Shown here in pieces: positions 20,806-32,654 of a stretch of 64,000 bases of DNA. Position 1 is the first letter of the stretch. Each line of letters opens with the position of its first letter. Origin of the DNA: Atriophallophorus winterbourni (Eukaryota; Platyhelminthes; Trematoda; Plagiorchiida; Microphallidae); the NCBI GenBank assembly GCA_013407085.1, contig JACCGJ010000573.1:124001-188000 (forward strand). The letters are read 5' to 3'. Below the pieces are notes generated by a model. That model saw nothing but the letters and a program-made list of their open reading frames with translations. It was not told the DNA's origin and ran no database searches. The translations under genes and the position numbers were made by a program.

Positions 20806-22639
20806 GCACGTATCATACAGGGACAGTACAATCAGGATCTGGATGGGTTGAAAGTGTGAAGTGAATGGAGAACAAGATGCACATGTATGCCACAAATAAC
20901 TGACTTGTTACTCTGCTACCTCGGATTTCCAAATTATTCAACGCCTCATTGTTGACTATGTATTCAAGGTTTCTAAAACGATGTAAGAAAAATTTTTGGA
21001 AATAATCAGTTAATTTGAAAAACAGCACTGATTTGAACAAATTATTTCTGATTATTTAATTTACTGATAATCCCGGACGATTGAAAAAAAGCGGGAATTA
21101 GATTGCATAAAATATATATCTGCTACTTTGATATATCTCGGAATCCTTTGATCCTGCGAAAAAAGCCTGATACTGCAGAAGCTGAAAAAGCTTGATATCA
21201 CTGGAGAGTTTTTGAAATGACTAAATGACTATATAATAAACCGGACTAACCATCTGCGTGTTGATGGTGCATTATCCAACTGATCATACTAAATAGTGTA
21301 GTTCCCCAATGTTTCAATCCTCGTTCTAATATCCTTCTGGCTTGCGCAAAAAATACCGAAACTTGTTTTATGTAACATTTCGTTATTTGCGAACGACATA
21401 AATATATGGAATTGCATCCGTCGGCCAGAAGACTGTCTGCTATTTCAAACAATTCGTGATACGTTACACATCTGGTAGTTGATGAACAGACTGACTTTTT
21501 AACTTCAACAAATATAAGTTCATATTTTAGAGATGCAAGTATATTTCACATAAAATATATGTTAACAGGTTAAAGAAAAGTGCAGTGAGGATAAATATTT
21601 TTGTGTTTAGATATGATTCAGATTTAAAACCTCACTTCAAACCAACACTGGCTTTAAAAAGCCAACACGTATTCTTAATTCACTCCAACGGATATTTAGA
21701 AATTGTCATCCCAACACATTCCCAAGGATCGTGAATACATAATTCACATCCATCATGAAATAGGGTATGCGGCCATGGTGTCCCTGTCTCACTAAAGGTA
21801 CAGCAATCATGCATCAAATTTACCACCGCTCAACAAAAGTTTTTTTCTGCATCCGAAACACGCCTCACTAAACAATAATAGTTCATCTCAACTTGTACGG
21901 CTTCCCTTATCCATTAATCAGAACTTATCATGCCTTAAAAAATTATAAATATCCCGAACCATTCCGTACAATGACTTTACGCGAAGGGGTACGCGTAGTT
22001 GTCGGACGTGATTAAACGTCCGCCTATTTTATAGAATTTCATAGAATTTCATTCTGTCGTATCTGTTCTATATGAAACACTTTAACTTCTACCGTTACTC
22101 ACTCAACTAACTTGCATCGGCTTAAAACAGTATTAAATAAGTTTTTATTTACGTATTCATTTCCCGACTGTTTAATCCAGTTGCCTAAATTGTGTATAGA
22201 AAATTACATATTGATTCACCATCCTTTGATTATTCTTGAGGCTAATTTCATTTTAATCCATTAAAAACATTAAATTTCCTCAAAATAAGCATAGGATCAA
22301 GAATAAAAGGCTAAAAATATTATAAATTTCACTATCGTTTGCCCGAGGATGATATTTGGATGTAAGCCACCTTTAAATCTTAATCTTTATATTGCGCTTT
22401 TTTGAATTCTCATTGAAAGAAAACCTATACTTGTTAGTCAATAACATTCAATACTTTTTTGTAAAAATTTCGAACATTTAATCGTATAATACATTACCAC
22501 AATGCTCTTTAAACAAAATGGACAAGTTGGATAAACTAGCACATTGTTAAGAGCGTGCCGTCATTTCGTTAACATATATCATCGTGCTAATCCATTTATA
22601 AGAAAAATAAGCCATTTATCCCAAGCTAACAGTTTCCCC
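20806..22639. other. No recognisable gene
   Basis: A long AT-rich stretch. Short frames on both strands show no domain. A caatttcatagaatttcata duplication lies near 22,033-22,053. Nothing else to report. Confidence 0.45.
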
Positions 22640-22870
22640 AAAACGTTTGGTTAGTTGTGTGTGGTAAAGGGTACAATTTCATGCCAAAATTCACCTAGTG
22701 ATAACCGTTCGCAAGAGTTTGGTACGGGTGGAGCTATTTGGTGCCAATTGAAAATGAAGTCGGGTTCATCAACAGTGGTCGGTGTTTATAGCTTACTTTT
22801 TAGAGATGGATCGGAGCTGCTAACAAAATTGTCTCAACTATTCTCATCCGGTGATTGTTAAGTAATGTCT
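22640..22870 (+). mobile_element. LINE endonuclease fragment
   Basis: The open frame at 22,655-22,861 reads FGTGGAIWCQLKM, GSSTVVGVYSLLFRDGSE and LTKLSQLFSSGDC. This is the pattern of the AP-type endonuclease of LINEs where IWCQL...VVGVYxxP leads to the GDFN motif; the frame stops just before that motif. It is a short fragment with no RT nearby on this strand. Confidence 0.5.
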
Positions 22871-23237
22871 GATACAAAATATAATGGTTGGTCGGTCACA
22901 CGAAGTGGATTTCACGTTGCAATGCTGCTAGAATGCAGATTGATGCAATATATCGTTGAGGCTACATGAATTCTTTTTAAATCAGCGCCGTTTGATTTAG
23001 AAGTCTTTCCTTGACCATCATATTTTTCGCCAGTAAGAGAAAGTTCTACTGTGAATGCAGTAATGAAATCTCCATGCTTCTCAAGTAGACATTCGTTGGT
23101 TTGACCTACAAGAAGAAGAAGAAGAATTACTTTATTTGTGTTCACGAATTTTCAGCAATAGATTAATTTCTCCACATAATACCAATACAAAAATATGTAT
23201 AGCGTGCGCACAATGGAATGATACATAGGCCAATGAA

Positions 23238-23516
23238 GTGTCAGGTTACCTCGGGCTAGAAAATTGTGACGGGAATAAAAAAGAGTTAAAAAACAGGACA
23301 TCTCAGTGTGAATTAAAAATAGGTGAGCGTTTCTCCAACTTCATAGCTTCAAAAAATTAGGTTCGTTATATAATGCAAATAAAAAATAATCTATGAAGTG
23401 CCACACAATAAACTAATACTTGGGCTAAAATAGTGTCAGGTTACCATGGGCTAGACAAATGTTAGGGGAATTTGAAAAAAATTAACTCGAAAAATAACTG
23501 GGGCATCGTGGCATCA
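23238..23516 (-). repeat. Duplicated LINE 3' UTR box
   Basis: Two copies about 192 bp apart (starting at 23,238 and 23,430 on the plus strand) share gtgtcaggttacc, gggctaga, a run of A-rich words and gagcgttt/aagcgttctttcaac. On the minus strand the box reads ctagccc...ggtaacctgacact. It occurs again as single copies at 10,117 and 62,377 on the plus strand. The repeat lies between the RT stop codon and the TTC tail. Confidence 0.6.
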
Positions 23517-24806
23517 TTAGAAAATTGTCAAGCGTTCTTTCAACTCTGTAACAGCTCTTGATTTCTGTACCATGTATCGGGCCAAGTATGGGATAAAAGA
23601 ATTTCTAAATTTATTCGTTCTTGAATAGGGAATAGCGTACTGGCTTCGGGTGGAGGAAAAAGATCTGCAAGAAACAAGGCTTTTCAATGGATGTAAACTA
23701 TCAGTAGAAATGTTCGCGATCAATCTGCTGCATTCACGAAAATGACGATTGGCAATAGTGTCACGAATGTCATCAGCGGAAACACAACTCAGTCTAGAGA
23801 TGAGCTTAATGCATCTTCTGATCATCGTAAAATCCTGTTCCAAGAGGCCGGGAAAAATCACAGGAGATGCGAAAAGAAGGTGAGGAATGATGCAAGAAAA
23901 AACGAAAAGTTGAATGACATTTGGTGGAACGGAGAAAGAACGGAGACGTAGTGCGTAGAACGACAGTTGGCGCACTTTTGTGAATACCCTTGTAACATGT
24001 TCAGTCCAGCTAAGATTTTCAGATATTGTAACACCAAAATACTTAAAGCTGCAACATCTGTCGAACACCAAGCCGTTAAGAGAAAGGCGAGGAATATCTT
24101 GGTGAAAAGCTAAACGACGCTGTCCAATCATGTTGGAAAATACGATTTCGCTGCATTTAGAAGGATTCAACGATAAACCAATCGTGGAGGACCATTTACC
24201 AATGTTCGTTACAATTGATCCTAAGGCATGTTGCTCGATCCGACGATTTTGATTTACTGCAATGGCAACATCATCAGCGTATTTGAGGGTAAGTGCAGAC
24301 AGGTCAGAGGGAAGATCAAAAATATAAAGGGAAAATAGAAATGGTGACAATATTGCACCTTGAAGGACACCACGGGGATTAGCTATTTCACGGGAGGTTT
24401 GGCCGTTCGCGACTGTGTATTGGATACGACCTTCAAAATAGGATGCCAGCCAATGAAGAATATTTGCAGTGACGCCATGATCAGATAATTTTTGAAGTAA
24501 TGAGTTTCTTAGAACACTGTTAAAGGCATTTGTGTAATCCAAAATACAAGTTTGTACTGCTCTAGATTTGCTATCTAGAGAACGTGAGATAAAATCTGTG
24601 AGTACAGCGACAGCATCGACAGTTGAACGATTTTTCCGGTACGCGAACTGATGAACATCATGCACCTGACAGCTGGACACGAGTCGCCGTAAAACAATTT
24701 CCTCAAGTACCTTAAGCAACTGCGACGTGCACGCGATAGGACGGTATTTACCAGGATCTTTCTTTGGAATCGGGCTAATGCAGACAGATTTCCAGCAATC
24801 AGGCAT
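23517..24806 (-). CDS. LINE reverse transcriptase, 429-codon frame
   Basis: The frame begins inside RT block 1 (DCWKSVCISPIPKK) because a TGA at 24,815-24,813 interrupts the continuous reading from 25,019. It carries KYRPIACTSQ, HQFAYRKNRST, LDYTNAFNSV (about residues 88-97), RGVLQGAILSPFLFSLYI and the catalytic LKYADDVAIA (about 173-182), then a thumb and C-terminal region to SRAVTELKERLTIF. Catalytic Asp residues are intact. YADD with GxLQGAILSP differs from the FADD/GVPQGSVLGP families elsewhere in the window, so this is a separate clade. Confidence 0.85.
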   Translation of the reverse strand: MPDCWKSVCISPIPKKDPGKYRPIACTSQLLKVLEEIVLRRLVSSCQVHDVHQFAYRKNRSTVDAVAVLTDFISRSLDSKSRAVQTCILDYTNAFNSVLRNSLLQKLSDHGVTANILHWLASYFEGRIQYTVANGQTSREIANPRGVLQGAILSPFLFSLYIFDLPSDLSALTLKYADDVAIAVNQNRRIEQHALGSIVTNIGKWSSTIGLSLNPSKCSEIVFSNMIGQRRLAFHQDIPRLSLNGLVFDRCCSFKYFGVTISENLSWTEHVTRVFTKVRQLSFYALRLRSFSVPPNVIQLFVFSCIIPHLLFASPVIFPGLLEQDFTMIRRCIKLISRLSCVSADDIRDTIANRHFRECSRLIANISTDSLHPLKSLVSCRSFSSTRSQYAIPYSRTNKFRNSFIPYLARYMVQKSRAVTELKERLTIF

Positions 24807-25642
24807 AATTGCTCATTCCATGCAACGATTGAAAATGGATGTGATGGGGGATGATAGCACTTCAGCACATTCTTTTAGTACAGTGGGCGACAGTTTATCA
24901 GGTCCTGCAGCCTTAAAACGTGAGACAGCCGAAAGTGCACAAAAGACCTCGGATACGTTGGTGAATGGTGAATCGGAAAAAGAGGATGGGGGGCAAAATA
25001 AAGTTATCTTCACAGTCATTATCAGTAATTTGATGCACGAACTATTCGTTCAAGTAATTAATATCAAAAATAGGTGGGGATTTTCTGTTGTTCTTTCCAC
25101 AAATTTGCTTGAGCGCACGCCATAGGTGACGACTGTCTTTCGTTCCAAGAAGTGTGTTCGTGTACAGCTTTTCAAGACGTCGAATTTTAAGCTTGATTGA
25201 CTGGGAAAACAACGGAACAGTTTTACGATCATGTGTTTTGGAGGCTTTCTCTTTCAATCTCCTTAGGCGTTTTAGGTGGACATAGGAAAAACGGTGAGGA
25301 CTCACAAAGATAGTTTCTTTAGGACAGCAGATTTCAAAGCAAAAGTTGAGATAGGATGTCACAACATCACATTCGACGGAGACATCATCTTCATGAAAAA
25401 TGTTGAAATCAGTGGTAGAAAGCATGTCCCTGAGAGTTGAAATATTGTCATGCTGACAAGCTCTGGAAGTCACCTTTTTGCCATTACTGCGGGTGAGGTG
25501 TCTATGTCCAGTGCTTCCATAAATTTTTGGGAGAAGTTTGATAATGCAATGATCAGAATTACCAATTGAAGCTAACTTGCGGGCGAGGAACAGATGCGGT
25601 GCATTTGTTAGGGCAAAGTCCAAAAAATGCGTCAGCTCGAGT

Positions 25643-26290
25643 TCAGAAATGAACAACATTTTTGAGCGACAATAGGGAAAACATAGATACATTCCAGTCA
25701 TTGAGGTCGCCAGCTAAGAGAATCAAAGAATTTTGAAAAGGAGCAAGTTTCATAAGAAGTTCATCAATGAATGCATTAAAAACGTTAGATTGACAATTTG
25801 GGATAACATAAGTATTTATCAAAATAAGGGATTGAAAATTAGAAAGATATCGGAGTTTACATTCGACAGCCAGGCAGGATATTTCAACCTTGTCAAAAGT
25901 AAAAATCTGTTTGCAGCATGAGCACCAGTCGTTTCGAATATATGTGATAACACCGCCACCACGATTCTTCAAGGGACAGGTTCGGTCAAGACGAAAATAG
26001 TTGAATCCTTCAATGTAGAGCAACTCATTTTCTATTGTCGAGTGAAGCCATGTTTCTTGGAACATGACAATGCCTGTATGCTTTGAAACCTTTGAAGTGA
26101 GCAGTTGAGAAATTTCACCATACTTGGACCTCAGCGAACGAACGTTTGATGATAAAATACAAGGTATAGGCATTCTAGATAAGTCATGACGTCGACGAAG
26201 AGCGACTTGCCAGCCTGCACGATGTTTCCTTTTCTTTTTCAATGCTTGTTTCAATATATTATCTAATTTTTGGGTTTGAAGAGCTATCAT
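25643..26290 (-). CDS. LINE endonuclease domain
   Basis: The 215-codon frame shows the AP-endonuclease signatures of LINEs in order: a VRSLRSKYGEI block (residues about 51-61), the catalytic MFQETWL (residues about 75-81), the NRGGGVITYIRNDW block (about 108-121) and AGDLNDW near residue 193. The enzyme nicks target DNA so that the RT can prime there. The frame is lost immediately after AGDLND. The C-terminal SDH motif appears in the next frame as IGNSDHCI. Confidence 0.8.
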   Translation of the reverse strand: MIALQTQKLDNILKQALKKKRKHRAGWQVALRRRHDLSRMPIPCILSSNVRSLRSKYGEISQLLTSKVSKHTGIVMFQETWLHSTIENELLYIEGFNYFRLDRTCPLKNRGGGVITYIRNDWCSCCKQIFTFDKVEISCLAVECKLRYLSNFQSLILINTYVIPNCQSNVFNAFIDELLMKLAPFQNSLILLAGDLNDWNVSMFSLLSLKNVVHF

Positions 26291-26458
26291 TTATCAAAGT
26301 TACTACATTATCCCATTGTATTCAGTGTCCGCACTGGGGCGTGCACAACAACACAGGTGGTTCGATCGATGTGAACATTTTGAGTTTGGAAAACATTCAA
26401 CCGCGTTTCACTGGGCATTCTAAGCATAAACTTAAATGCAATCCAATATCAGCTCAGC

Positions 26459-26715
26459 TCAGTCCTCTTTGTGCCTGGTGGCACATGAGGCAAAGACAAC
26501 CCCACGCCAGTGGTTCCGGTCTGCCGCTGCTTCCGTTGTCGTCTGCACCATGAATCCTTGTGCATGTAGTTCGCGTTCCAACGTTCTGCGCCAAGTTTCC
26601 TTGGGCCGTCCCCTTTTTCGTTTACCTTGCGGATGCCAGTGAATGGCTACCTTCGTATGCGAACTGGGATCCATCCTGCAGACATGACCGAACCATCTCT
26701 AATCGAATGGATATT
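26459..26715 (-). mobile_element. LINE (RTE-like) C-terminal end
   Basis: The minus-strand frame reads FGHVCRMDPSSHTKVAIHW, GKRKRGRPKETW, RTLERELHAQG and ends CATRHKED. It is nearly the same protein as the plus-strand copy at 20,572-20,799. After the stop comes a short gagctgagct repeat (26,448-26,460), probably the tail. It is truncated at 5' near 26,715. Confidence 0.75.
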
Positions 26716-27751
26716 CGATAAATCAATTTTGTATCAACGATACGTACGCTGAATTCAGAGTGGCAACCTCAGTCTTGCCACAGAACCGGGATCTAGTTCC
26801 CTTGCTGTACATGGCGCATCTACGGATAATCAATGCAAGAAACTGCAACACCATTTTCATTTACCTCGAAAATAGAATACTTATCATGCCGTAGCAATAA
26901 TATATTTCAGTTCAATTTCAGTTCAGCGCAGCTTGTACACGACGGATTTTCCTTGTGTTGTGAATCAAGTGTGAAACATTTCTCCAGTGAGGTAACGAAA
27001 CATTTAGCAACAACTTTACTCTAAAATCAACTAATTAAATGGTGGTGATGTGAGCAACACATTACTTCGGTTAACTAGAAATTTGTTCTTCGATATAAGA
27101 GTAATCTGGACTGCTAAAAAATCTATACAACGATAGGTGAGTAAGGTAATCAAAGACTTTTGAAGACAAGCCACGATATACGTAGATTATTTAATTATGC
27201 ACGACTAAATATTCCGGGTTCATGGATCACTTAGCTTCTTGATTATTATAGCCAGTGAAGTATTTGTTAGTGGTAAAATTATACATTAACATAAATTTTC
27301 CTATACAATCGATTTGAATACTGACTATGAGTTAGTGCACGGAAACAGTCTATTGCAACATATTTACTCAGAATTTTAATAGAATTTTGGACGCTTAGAC
27401 GGCAACATCTGTTTTAGTAGGTGCATTTCAAATAAAACAGACACGTACAGAATACAAATATCGACAAAGCTCAATACGGGAATAGGATGTTTGTAGCGTC
27501 AAGATTCAAGATTCTAGATTTATGGTTAAAAAAGCAAATTGCTGTAGAGTACCATAGGATATACGTATAAAAAATTTAAAAAAAATCGTTACTTGTATGA
27601 TCGCTGAGTAAATGTGTGTAGGTCACAACTCACAATATTTGAATAAATGTCCTAATGTGTAGTTTGGACAGTTGCGAACAGGCTCAGCATCACAGTTATA
27701 CAGAGGAAATTATTTGCGCTCGTTTGATTGAAAAGTGTATATTTTTTCAAG
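26716..27751. other. No recognisable gene; one retrozyme-related word
   Basis: AT-rich. At 27,046-27,065 ggtgatgtgagcaacac with ttactt matches the sequence following the hammerheads at 711 and 1,200, but no ribozyme core is present. Confidence 0.4.
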
Positions 27752-27918
27752 GTCAAAAGGTTCAAGCCTTTACATAAAACAAACAGAAATTGGATGGATA
27801 CAACAATACTCTCCTCTCCAACTGCTCGAGAGCTCAAACACGCATATACTCTTGCAGATGCTGTAGAACCACAATACGCCTACCACTACGACTCGCAAAC
27901 ATGGCAACAGGATCATTC
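27752..27918 (+). CDS. Candidate host exon
   Basis: Between an acceptor-like attttttcaag and a donor gtacgt lies an open frame reading VKRFKPLHKTNRNW to LADAVEPQYAYHYDSQTWQQDHS. Composition looks coding (Tyr/His/Gln/Trp-rich) and base composition is less AT-rich than the flanks. There is no recognised domain and no neighbouring exon to test phase, so this is tentative. Confidence 0.3.
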
Positions 27919-28284
27919 GGTACGTTTGCACCAGACGTAGGAACGGGATTTGAATTAGGTTAAATTCGAGTGGGGTTCTATTTCACAGACGATGACTGGT
28001 GTGGAATACAAGAAGATCGTTCAAGGAATCCAGACTTCAATCTATTAATCGAGATATTATCATGGCGACCATCGATGTCTGATGCATCTGATGTCTGGCG
28101 TGAGATGACTTAGTGTGGTGGATAAACGAAATCGTCATGACTAAACAGTTCAAATCAGAAAGCAGTACGGTATTTAGGACGTATATTGTTTCACATATAT
28201 TGAAACACCGCCATCATGATCGTGCGGTAGTTGGTTTCCAAATTTAACTACGTTTTTGGAAGACAACAAAACCACAAGAAATCC
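27919..28284. other. No recognisable gene
   Basis: No domain, splice pair or repeat recognised. Short repeated ctgatgtctg/gatgcatctgatg words near 28,075-28,095. Confidence 0.4.
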
Positions 28285-28365
28285 GTATCTGCATGCATTT
28301 CCATCACACTCACGCCAATGAGGCTTTTGTGGTGTCGAACTCATCAGGTAAGGACACTACTATCA
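28285..28365 (-). mobile_element. Retrozyme copy with decayed hammerhead
   Basis: The minus strand has gtgtccttac followed by an intact CTGATGAG (about 28,337-28,330), but stem II no longer pairs and GAAA is replaced by AAAA. The downstream words gtgatggaaatgcatgcag (28,309-28,291) match other copies exactly. Confidence 0.6.
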
Positions 28366-28639
28366 AATTCAACCATATTTTTCTAACATTTCTACTTGCA
28401 AATGAATATAAATGAATATCGTAAGATAGCTTTATTCGAATGACCTCTCGTTCATCATTTTGCATAAAACAATTTTCCATCCAACGTAATTGTGTTTTAT
28501 CACCGATGCACGTTAGATAAATTTTAGAGGTGTTCACGTTGTTTTAGTGAAATGATTAGAATTTATACAGTTTTATACTGGAAAGGTACCAAATGCAAGT
28601 TATCAGAAAGTAGGATAGCACTAACAGATCCTCAGTACA

Positions 28640-31600
28640 GTTTTCACAGGACAGTATGTGTCTAACGAGCCAAACGAGCATCAAGAATTTCTTTCGGTGG
28701 GAAGCTGCAGAGAAGCACCCACCACGTTCAAAACGAATTTTTCCCTGTTTCTCTGTTTGAAATCTTCTACTATCAGGACGTCAAGAGATTATCCGGATTG
28801 TATCGAAAGAACACCGCGTTATAACCGATGCTGAAAAAAGGAGAAGCTCTTTCTCTTTACCCTCAGGGTGAGAGGTCATCTGAAGTAGTATAGTGTGTAA
28901 AAAACTCTAGCATTTATTTGCTTTACGAGATAACGTAAAAAGGAGAACGACCTAAGCTTGTATAGCAATTATAGATTAGATTAGATTATTCAGGACAAAA
29001 CTTACATCAGTTGCGGTCCAAACCCTGCTTAGAACTCGAGACGGAACAGCGGATATAAGTAGTTCTGGAAGAATGTTTCAGAAGTTTACCACCCTAAGGC
29101 CGAAAAAGTGTTTTTTGGAGTCTAGCCGACATTGTTTCTTAGCAATTTTAAGTGAATTGCCCCGGGTGGCCTGCTCGGGACTTTAGGTAAAGAAGTAATT
29201 CATTGGCACGCCACTTAAACCGCTCAAGACCTTAAAGGCTTCAATGAAGACACCTTTTAAACGACGGCGCCTAAGGAAGAAAAGATCGAGAGACATCAGG
29301 CGTGCAGTGTACTGTTTCCCTCGCTGGCCGTCAATCATGCGAGTTCGAGGCGCTGTACGCTTTAAAGTCGGAGAATGTCCTTTTGTAATGAGGAAACAAT
29401 GCCTGAACACAATATTCGAGATGCGGCCAACCTAATGCCCTGTAAATTAGCAGTCTACATCGAGTTTTCTGCTCGATAGCACTGATTTCAGCCGAAAACG
29501 TACCTTGCGTGCACGTTGAGCTTCATCGGCACGTTGATCCTACCATTTGAAGTCAGCGCTAAATAATACACCCAAATCCTTAACATACTGAGTGGCGTTA
29601 ACACTGAGGGAATTTCCCGACACCTAAACCGAAATCTTAATTAACAGTGATGATAAGAGTTTGCACTTATTAAGGATAAGTGGGAGGTCCCACTGGTATA
29701 ACCGGTTGATACCCCCCTCAAGGAATTTTAATCCGTTGATCCGATGGACTTCACATCATACGTGAAAATGAAGCATGGACACTTCAAGGCAGACGACAAG
29801 TCATCAATGAAAATTAGGAATAGAAAAGGACGAAGTACCGACCCTTGACAGACCCCACTGATCTCGTCTGTTTGGCTAGACGACGTGGATCCAAACCGAA
29901 ATCTGAATGTCCTACCTGTAAGGAATGCTTTTATCCAAGCAAGTAGACTACCTCGAAGTAGAATACCATTCTGAAACGCTAAAATCTCACCGGAAGCACA
30001 GGACCGGTTTCGAGGTTTTTGCCTCTCAATAGCTATGCGTATCCGCTGCACTCTTCACGTTTTGAACTAGTATTTGTGTAGACGGATGGCGCAATTCGAA
30101 TCAAAGTTCTCGTCTACTCGCTACTTTATAAGTAGCTAAGTACCTATTATGCCTTTCGCTGCTAGCCGTATATCTAGAAGGCGGTGACTCACGATATCAA
30201 CTGTCTTGCTAAAATCTTAGTAGAGGGCTTCTTCTGACTTTCATTCGTACAGCATTTTAGTTGCAGTATCGAGAAAACTATAGAGGTTAGTCAGGCAGAA
30301 TCTATCCTTAAGAAATCCATATTGAGTTGCACTCAGTAGAGAATGCACACTAGGATGTTGACAGATTTTTCCACGTAATAGTTGTTCTTGTACTTTTGAG
30401 ACGATGCTATTCAGGCTGACAAGTATATAGTTCCCAAAATTTGACCTTCAACCACCCTTGTGTATTGGCACGATTTTGGCTTCCTTTCACTTACTAGGAA
30501 CCAATACCAGCTGCAGGCATGAATTGCAGAGCTTTTAAAACGGTTTGGAAAGTACTGAGGCAAGAATTTCAAGCATAATTGAGCGGATATCATCCGATAC
30601 CTCAGATCTGTTTACGCGAACATGGATAAGTGCGTCATACACTTCAGCTCCATTGAAGGACAACTCATCTAATACATAGACACCAGGTGTCAGGTCAAGC
30701 AGACGCGGCGGTGCATTTAAAGAATTGTCCAGTCGTTGAACGCTACTGAAAAACCCTGAGAGGGCAGTCGCATTAAATAGGTCTGTATGAGCTATTTTCG
30801 GTCTTCCAGTTTTAAATCTTCTATGCCTTCCCTGGTTTTGTCTTTTGACTGTGCGTAGCTATAAAACCTTTTCGGATTGGATTTAGCATTCTTAGCTAAA
30901 GATAACTCAAAATTCTGTTTGAGCAAGCGCTGTAATTAAACACAAGCATACTGAGCGGTTTTGTAGCAAGCCCAAGATCCAGAAGTAAAAGATAGCTTAT
31001 ATTTCCGCCATAGGAGATATCGTCTACGAGTAGACCTACGGACTACAGGAGTCCATCGGGTCGGTCTTTGATGCCTTCTCACGCACTGCAGCGGAGCGTG
31101 ATTGTCTTGTATTTTATTTAGATACTTACAAATTCTATCCCAGTTTTCACTTATATTGAAATCGCTAGATAACTGAAGGAAAGATTTTGAAGTCTACGGG
31201 AGTAAACACCAGTCTGAAAGCCTCCAATTGCGCCTAGGACCAGAGAAGGGTTTTTGAAAACTTAATATTGCTTCGAAGTTTATTATTACGTTGTCGCTTT
31301 TGCAAAGCGGTGGTTGGTACTTTAAATGCCTAATGGCTTCTAGCTAGGACGACAATACCAGTCAAGAGTGGATGGAGTGCATCTATGACGAAACCTTGTA
31401 GTTTCATTCACATGCTGATGCAACGCATGATTATGGAGCCATTCGAGAAAGTGTCTGATTGCTGAGTGACTACACCTGTAAAGACAGGTCAATCTATATC
31501 TCGGAGGTTGGTATCTCCCGAGATCAGTACGCTCTGAGCTGAGTGAAGCAAACTGTCGAGTGTTTCAATAAGCTGTGTAATCTCCTGTTGGACTGCACTG

Positions 31601-32220
31601 AATGTGATGTAGACACAAGCAATTGCGAGTGATGGCTTGTAGCAAGTCAGGATACTTATAACAACTTGGACGATTTCACTAGCTAGAGATACACCTGTAC
31701 GCATACTGTGCAAACCATACACCAAGGGGATACAACGCCACTGCCTCTCCTATCACCAGATCTATCGTATTTAATGACGAGAAGTGCCGTGCAGTAACTC
31801 AAATAGCTTACGCAAAACGTTTAATTCCTCGATAATTTGATCTAGTTCGGCTTAGCCATCAAAATTTCTATGTTGCTTGCTCTAAGTAGTGGATTTACTG
31901 TTCTCAATACGCTTTTTCGGAGTCACAGCTGTATTGACCACCTTGAGAGAGGAAGCTTGATTTTGAGAGAGAGGTAACTGACTAATTATATCTACGTTCC
32001 CACTAGATGCAATTGTTTCAACCTAGTTGTTTGCTCGCTTTTTTGAATATCTAGCTCCAATGACCACTTTAGGAGAGGTAGCTTGCTTAGAAGGACGTTG
32101 TAACTGGATAGCTTTGTCCGCAATCCGCTTGCATTCCGTTCTCTCAGAACTTATATTCGCCCTCTCAACAGATGCGTGTATTCTTGTAATATCAACAAAC
32201 AATGATAATTTCGACTAAGA
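28640..32220 (-). mobile_element. CR1-like LINE, near full length but heavily decayed
   Basis: On the minus strand the order is ORF1-like sequence (32,220-31,870), endonuclease end (31,725-31,489, with LISGDTNL), linker, RT and 3' UTR. RT pieces include IVPIHKGG (about 30,470), SATQYGFLKDRFCLTNL (about 30,330-30,285), SGVCQGSVLRPFLFLIF (about 29,865-29,815) and CFIFTYDVK where FADD is expected. The 3' UTR words at 28,640-28,880 match 53,560-53,900, so it belongs to the same family as the LINEs at 52,134 and 60,160. Stops and shifts are numerous and the catalytic FADD reads FTYD. It is inactive. Confidence 0.8.
31880..32115 (-). repeat. Repeated segment in the ORF1 region of the LINE
   Basis: Two minus-strand stretches (32,105-32,035 and 31,975-31,905) encode similar peptides. 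One is QLQRPSKQATSPKVVIG then SKKRAN; the other is QLPLSQNQASSLKVVNT then PKKRIE. The common core is Q-A-(T/S)-S-x-K-V-V followed by a basic KKR. Basic, repeated segments would fit an RNA-binding ORF1 linker. Confidence 0.45.
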
Positions 32221-32654
32221 ACTCGACGAACATATGAACAGATCGAAGACTTCCAGGACGGGTTGAAATATGGAGCAGTTGCCCATCACTATACCACAGA
32301 AGAGGCAAGTAAACAAAGAACAGATGCAACCACAGTAGAACGAGTAAATCACGCGGAAAAATTGTGTATTATTCAAAAGTATTAATTGACATAAACGGAA
32401 CACGAGATTCAGAATACAATTGCCACAATAATGACATGAATAATAATTTGCTATCGCATTCACAAAACCCTTTTCATACGTTACATCAAACATTATTTCA
32501 TGCGACAGCATTTGAATAATTCGGTGAAGTGAACATAAATGAATATTTCTCTACTGTTAATAGTAAATAAATCGATGGAAGAATTATCATTATAACGTTT
32601 CAAATAAAGTTGGCAATATGCTGTTATACTATTTTAGATATTGTTTGAATTGGT
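32221..32654. other. No recognisable gene
   Basis: AT-rich spacer after the 5' side of the minus-strand LINE. The minus-strand frame at 32,511-32,215 is not supported. Confidence 0.4.

Larger units (their letters stand above)
23105..26290 (-). mobile_element. LINE (CR1/Rex-like group), endonuclease plus RT, 5'-truncated
   Basis: Read on the minus strand it runs from an endonuclease domain (26,290-25,690) through a linker (25,701-25,042) to the RT (25,019-23,517). A 3' UTR follows that ends in a TTC microsatellite at 23,126-23,109. The frame is broken in few places: a one-base shift at about 25,690, a stop plus shift at about 25,040-25,000, and one TGA at 24,815-24,813 (TGG in the expected CMEWAI). 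It is a fairly young copy. There is no ORF1; an unrelated RTE tail begins at 26,459. Confidence 0.85.

Noticed and set aside
23742..23951. Plus-strand frame inside the minus-strand LINE
   Set aside because: Shadow of the RT coding strand.
24640..24680. CTGATGA at 24,651 as another hammerhead
   Set aside because: It lies in the RT coding sequence of the minus-strand LINE and lacks GAAA and both stems at hammerhead spacing.
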